DNA of 11,572 nucleotides from NCBI GenBank assembly GCA_964343195.1, contig CAYFIR010000166.1, positions 1-11,572 of the forward strand, written 5' to 3'. The position numbers and the translations under genes were made by a program. Source of the DNA: CAYVAP01 sp964343195 (GTDB lineage Bacteria; Bacteroidota; Bacteroidia; J057). Shown piece after piece: positions 8,512 to 11,572 of this stretch; the first letter of the stretch is position 1; the number at the start of each line of letters is the position of its first letter. Below the pieces are notes generated by a model that worked only from the letters and a program-made list of their open reading frames with translations, was not told the origin of the DNA and did no database searches.

Positions 8512-8550
8512 ATTAATCAACCTCAGGGTTTCAGGCTGATGTTGATTAAT
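8512..8550. repeat. Strong inverted repeat, 15 bp with one mismatch
   Basis: ATTAATCAACCTCAG (8512-8526) pairs with CTGATGTTGATTAAT (8536-8550), with a single mismatch and a 9-base loop. No T-run follows on either strand, so it is a poor terminator. It lies just left of the hairpin-dense segment and could be an element end or part of the same RNA. Its CCTCAGGGTTTC (8521-8532) recurs exactly in the terminator hairpin at 9083-9094. Confidence 0.65.
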
Positions 8551-8556
8551 TCGGAG

Positions 8557-8785
8557 TCCAGGGCAGATACCACTGGGCGTCAGAGACGCTGTAACAGTAC
8601 GTTTCGCTTCAGAGAAGCTCACGAGCGAAACCGCTATAGCGGTTCTAAACAGTTTTCCGTCCATAAGGACGGGCTGGTGAGAGCCTGTGCTGTCGAAGAT
8701 CCCGATCATCGATGCCGCATAGCGGTAGAATCGGGGAACAACGTGAAGTACCTAGAGCCGACACCCACCGTCTTCTAGTCTCTGA
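8557..8785 (+). ncRNA. Possible structured RNA, HEARO/omega-RNA-like, no associated ORF
   Basis: Hairpins follow each other almost without gaps. GCGTC-AGA-GACGC is at 8577-8589. GTTTCGCT (8601-8608) pairs with AGCGAAAC (8624-8631). AACCGC-TATA-GCGGTT is at 8629-8644, CCGTCC-ATAA-GGACGG at 8657-8672, and GGCT/AGCC at 8672-8685. A closing stem CCCGAT (8701-8706) with ATCGGG (8730-8735) encloses CCGC-ATA-GCGG (8715-8725). The tail GGGGAACAACGTGAAG (8733-8748) is unpaired in this model. From memory, CATAGCGG followed by GGGGAACAA resembles the 3' half of omega RNAs (HEARO) that guide IscB nucleases, but I could not align it. No iscB-like ORF follows, so it would be an orphan. Alternatives are another structured RNA, a small hairpin-rich transposon remnant, or chance. 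The limits are approximate and the strand is inferred from the resemblance. Confidence 0.45.
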
Positions 8786-9045
8786 CTTCTGACATGCCAT
8801 AGCGCTTGGAAATCAGTGCCATTTTGGATAAGGTCCAGAGTAAGACTGGCATCAAATGTTTGGGAATTGAACCCAGCCAGCAGTCTCTGGGCTTCAGGAT
8901 CACCGGACTCCAGTTGTAAAGGCCCTTTCAGGAAATCATCGCATAACTGGTTCCAGGCAAGTGACATCGCGATGCCCCAGCAGTAGTTTCCCTTTTAGGA
9001 ATTACCGGTGAGCTGAGCTGAGGAAGGTGAATCTGGTGTATTCAT
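8752..9045 (-). pseudogene. Decayed small gene with in-frame stop and lost C-terminus
   Basis: An ATG at 9043-9045 opens a frame reading MNTPDSPSSAQLTGNS, then a TAA stop (8995-8997). The same frame continues KGNYCWGIAMSLAWNQLCDD to about residue W at 8797-8799. This has the look of real coding sequence: an aromatic/Cys motif GNYCWGIA, then an amphipathic acidic stretch (LKGPLQLESGDPEAQRLLAG). Beyond about 8797 the translation (HVRSQRLEDGGCRL) reads through sequence that appears to belong to the neighbouring RNA-like element. The gene therefore seems to carry a nonsense change and to have lost its 3' part. I do not recognise the family. A downstream start at 8967 would give only a 71-residue product and is unlikely to be functional. 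Confidence 0.5.
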
Positions 9046-9071
9046 GGCTAAGCAGAATGTCCAGCAGTGTA

Positions 9072-9115
9072 AAACCGGTCATCCTCAGGGTTTCTGATCT
9101 GAGGACGACCGGTTT
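9072..9115 (-). terminator. Terminator hairpin after the GH3 gene
   Basis: AAACCGGTCATCCTCAG (9072-9088) pairs with CTGAGGACGACCGGTTT (9099-9115) except for one A-C mismatch, giving a 17-bp stem and a 10-base loop. It begins 14 bases past the stop of the minus-strand GH3 gene, and on that strand the stem is followed by TTTT. This fits an intrinsic terminator for the GH3 transcript. It also faces the decayed gene upstream of it. Confidence 0.7.
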
Positions 9116-9129
9116 ATCGATTTGAAGTT

Positions 9130-11322
9130 TTACCTCACCTCAAAGCGGGCCTGTTGATACTCCGCTGCTCCCAGGTCCAGGCTACGTTGGGTAGGCAGCG
9201 AGCCTCCCACCGAAATCACAAATTCCCCCGACTCCAGCTTCTTTTCTCCCTCCTCATCAATCAACATCAGGTCTTCAGGGGAAAGTTCGAAGGTAAGGAC
9301 AGCAGATTCTCCCGGTGCCAGGCGAATACGCTCAAAAGCTTTCAGGGAAAACAGCGGCACCCTTACAGAAGCCTCCACATCTGTAAGATATAGCTGCACC
9401 ACTTCTTCCCCTTCGTAATCTCCGGTGTTGGTAACAGTCGTGGAAACGGTGATCCCTTCATTTTTGCGAACACGCTTGCTGCTCAGCTCAACCTCCCCAT
9501 AGCCAAACTCGGTGTAGCTCAACCCAAAGCCAAATGGGAACTGTGGCTCTGCGGTCATGAACTTGTAGGTACGGCCATCCATGGCATAATCCTCGAATGG
9601 AGGCAGGTCCTCTACGGAGTAAGGAACGGTCACAGGAAGTCGTCCGGATGGGACCGATTTACCGAAAAGCAGGTTCCCGACTGCCTGCCCACCCTGCTCA
9701 CCAGGGTACCAGGCATATACGACTGCGTCAGCCATTTCGAAAACTTCAGGGCAGGCAATGGCGCTACCTCCGGTGATGACGACCACCAGTTTTTCGGCAT
9801 TGGCACGAAGGACTTTGAGAAAGTCGATCTGGTTTTGAGGAAGCCTGATGTCCTCGCGGTCGCCTTTGGTCCGCGACATGATTGATTCTCCTTCTTCACC
9901 TTCTATCAACTGTGAAATACCCACGCAGGCAATGGTAACATCTGCTTCGGCGGCATTACTGGAAAACCAGTCAATGGGATTGCGGTTGGGTTCATCGAGC
10001 AAGGCTCCCTGGCTGTAGTTCACCGAGGTATGTGGAGCTACATTGTCCACCACTCCTTCCAGGATGGTGCGCAGGTCGGCACTCACCCCGTAATAATTGG
10101 CCAGCAGAGCCTGGGCATGGGTGGCAGTAGGTCCGGTGACGAATACGCCGTTGACATTGGGGTCGAGTGGAAGTAATTGATCTTCATTTTTCAGGAGTAC
10201 GATGGATTTTTCAGCGGCTTCCAACGAAAGCGCTACGTGGTCCGGGTGACGTATCCACTGGGCACCGATGGTGTCAAATGGCACTGTCCCTGCTGGGTCA
10301 AATAACCCCAGGCGAAAGCGGGTAGGGAGCAGTTCGCGGAGGTTGTTGTCGATTTCCTCCTCTGTGGTGAACCCCTGCTCTACGGCTGCCAGCAATTCCC
10401 CATAGGTGCTACCACAGTTGAGGTTGGTCCCGGTGTTCAGTGCCAAGGCGGCTGCTTCCGGAGCGGTTTCGACCACATTATGGCCATTGTAAAAATCCAC
10501 GATGGCCCAGCAGTCCGATACGAAGTAGCCGTCAAAGCCCCACTTTTCACGCAAAACCTCCTGCATCAGGTAGGGGTGTGCACAGCAGGGATCACCATTG
10601 GTACGGTTGTAAGCCCCCATGATGCCTTCGACATCAGCTTCGGTAACCAGGGCTTCGAAAGCAGGCAGGTAGGTTTCCCAGAGGTCCTGCATGTCCACCA
10701 CGGCATCGAACTCATGCCGCAGGCCCTCGGGGCCATTGTGTACGGCATAGTGTTTGGCCATCCCGGCTGCCTGCATATAGGTGGGGTGATCTCCCTGCAG
10801 GCCTTCGACAAATGCCACTCCCATGCGACCGGTCAGGAAGGGATCCTCGCCATAGGTTTCCTGTCCCCTACCCCAACGAGGATCCCGGAAGATGTTGACA
10901 TTGGGGCTCCAGAAGGTGAGTCCCTGGTACTGTCCTCGCTGTCCGGTGGCGATGGAGACGTTGTACTTGGCACGGGCCTCCATGGAAATGGCACTGCCGA
11001 TCCGGTGCAGCAGCTCGGTGTCAAAAGTAGCTGCCATGCCGATGGCCTGGGGGAATACCGTAGCCTGGCCATTTCGGGCGACTCCGTGCAGACACTCGTT
11101 CCACCAGTTATAGGCAGGAACCTCCAATCGTTCTACTGCGGGAGAGGCGTAGAGCAACTGACTGGCTTTTTCCTCCAGGGTCATGCGGGAAATGAGGTCT
11201 TCGGTTCGCTCCTCGATACTGAGATCCGGATCCTGAAAGGGAAATCCGGAGGATTGGGCTGATGCAACATTCCAGCACAGGCTGCATGCTCCTATGCAAA
11301 TGAGAGTGATTAGCTTGTTCAT
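9130..11322 (-). CDS. Secreted glycoside hydrolase family 3 (beta-xylosidase/beta-glucosidase-like)
   Basis: The enzyme should remove terminal beta-linked sugars from oligosaccharides. The start is set at ATG 11320-11322, since MNKLITLICIGACSLCW then ASAQ makes a clean Sec signal peptide (730 aa). The open frame extends 28 codons further upstream (to 11406), but that part looks like promoter DNA. Using the 730-residue numbering: the TIM-barrel domain covers about 30-330, with WWNECLHGVAR at 73-83, substrate-binding KH (190-191) and nucleophile Asp270 in VSDCWAI. The alpha/beta sandwich domain (about 370-570) has an EGEEGE segment (474-479) where the acid/base Glu is expected. A fibronectin-III-like domain follows (about 625-715, TVTNTGDYEGEEVVQLYL). 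The WWNE motif is typical of the xylosidase branch, so xylo-oligosaccharides are a good guess, not proof. No T9SS tail is seen, so it is probably periplasmic. It has no operon partner here. Confidence 0.92.
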   Translation of the reverse strand: MNKLITLICIGACSLCWNVASAQSSGFPFQDPDLSIEERTEDLISRMTLEEKASQLLYASPAVERLEVPAYNWWNECLHGVARNGQATVFPQAIGMAATFDTELLHRIGSAISMEARAKYNVSIATGQRGQYQGLTFWSPNVNIFRDPRWGRGQETYGEDPFLTGRMGVAFVEGLQGDHPTYMQAAGMAKHYAVHNGPEGLRHEFDAVVDMQDLWETYLPAFEALVTEADVEGIMGAYNRTNGDPCCAHPYLMQEVLREKWGFDGYFVSDCWAIVDFYNGHNVVETAPEAAALALNTGTNLNCGSTYGELLAAVEQGFTTEEEIDNNLRELLPTRFRLGLFDPAGTVPFDTIGAQWIRHPDHVALSLEAAEKSIVLLKNEDQLLPLDPNVNGVFVTGPTATHAQALLANYYGVSADLRTILEGVVDNVAPHTSVNYSQGALLDEPNRNPIDWFSSNAAEADVTIACVGISQLIEGEEGESIMSRTKGDREDIRLPQNQIDFLKVLRANAEKLVVVITGGSAIACPEVFEMADAVVYAWYPGEQGGQAVGNLLFGKSVPSGRLPVTVPYSVEDLPPFEDYAMDGRTYKFMTAEPQFPFGFGLSYTEFGYGEVELSSKRVRKNEGITVSTTVTNTGDYEGEEVVQLYLTDVEASVRVPLFSLKAFERIRLAPGESAVLTFELSPEDLMLIDEEGEKKLESGEFVISVGGSLPTQRSLDLGAAEYQQARFEVR

Positions 11323-11355
11323 ATGAGAATAATTGTGAGTAGTCCTGGTCAAATT

Positions 11356-11371
11356 AGCGGCTCCGGCCGCT
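11356..11371 (-). promoter_or_regulatory. Palindrome in the GH3 leader
   Basis: AGCGGC (11356-11361) pairs with GCCGCT (11366-11371) around a TCCG loop, 33 bases upstream of the chosen GH3 start. It is GC-rich in an otherwise AT-rich leader and could be an operator half-site pair or a small leader hairpin. TAATTTG (11352-11358, minus strand) overlaps its edge and is near the Bacteroidota -7 element, but no well-spaced -33 TTG was found. Confidence 0.3.
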
Positions 11372-11406
11372 GACACTAAAAATACAACTATCAGGTTAAT
11401 TCGCAC

Positions 11407-11572
11407 CAGGGTCTGAGCCTATCCTTTATCGGAAATGGACATTGGATTTCCCCAAAAGCCAAAATCCCGGATTGATTTTTCTGGCTTCTCTCCTCCAGTG
11501 CACACAGCTCCGCTCCCTAAGAGGCTGTTTAGGTTTTGGTGTTTCGAGGCCAAACGCAGGATTTTTGGGGTC
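11407..11572. other. Non-coding right edge, possible mobile-element end
   Basis: No gene is visible. The sequence GAGGCTGTTTAGG (11521-11533) resembles ends that begin GAGGCTGTTT in some insertion sequences, but the window stops before any transposase or second end could be seen. I offer this only as a flag. Confidence 0.25.

Noticed and set aside
8440..8778. Two overlapping short frames (8440-8709 minus, 8539-8778 plus) as small genes
   Set aside because: Both run through the hairpin-rich segment, show no recognisable motif and are explained by the palindromic nature of that DNA.
8995..8997. The in-frame TAA as a recoded or read-through stop
   Set aside because: No recoding signal is visible, and the same gene also lacks its 3' part, so ordinary decay is simpler.
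10480..11262. A 260-codon plus-strand open frame
   Set aside because: It is the antisense shadow of the GH3 gene, which carries all expected catalytic motifs in its own frame.
11323..11406. A 28-residue N-terminal extension of the GH3 enzyme
   Set aside because: The signal peptide begins at the internal Met (11322), and the extra region contains promoter-like AT-rich DNA and a palindrome.

Overview
The window looks like chromosomal DNA of a Bacteroidota bacterium, probably an environmental Saprospiria- or Cytophagia-like lineage. The main evidence is a 1513-residue exported protein with PKD domains, a tandem SprB-type repeat array and a C-terminal gliding-motility/type IX secretion (T9SS) sorting domain, a combination typical of that phylum. 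The finer placement is a guess from gene style and roughly balanced base composition.

Layout, left to right. 1-364 is non-coding, with a long imperfect hairpin (68-150) and a related pyrimidine-rich copy at 1-23. 365-997 (minus) encodes a small exported helical-repeat (TPR-like) protein. 998-1241 is a divergent intergenic region. 1242-2846 (plus; true start probably 1311) encodes a GNAT acetyltransferase fused to a nitrilase-superfamily amidohydrolase. 2847-3085 holds a perfect 25-bp palindromic hairpin. 3086-3594 (plus) is a small unknown gene broken by two apparent single-base insertions, reconstructable to 168 residues. 3662-8203 (minus) is the giant T9SS surface protein. 8204-9129 has no intact gene: it holds a strong hairpin (8512-8550), a dense run of hairpins that may be an orphan structured RNA (about 8557-8785, possibly of the HEARO/omega-RNA kind), and a decayed minus-strand gene (8752-9045). 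A terminator-like hairpin at 9072-9115 follows the GH3 gene. 9130-11322 (minus) is a secreted glycoside hydrolase family 3 enzyme. 11323-11572 is its leader plus non-coding sequence that may contain the edge of a mobile element.

The genes do not form one obvious operon or pathway. The exported proteins (TPR-like, giant adhesin-like protein, GH3) fit a surface-active, polysaccharide-using lifestyle, but there is no SusC/SusD pair, regulator or T9SS machinery gene in the window. The most unusual part is the 8.5-9.05 kb interval, where a possible ORF-less structured RNA abuts the truncated end of a pseudogene, as if a small element had landed in and broken a gene. Annotations rest on reading the sequence and on remembered family motifs; no database search was run.
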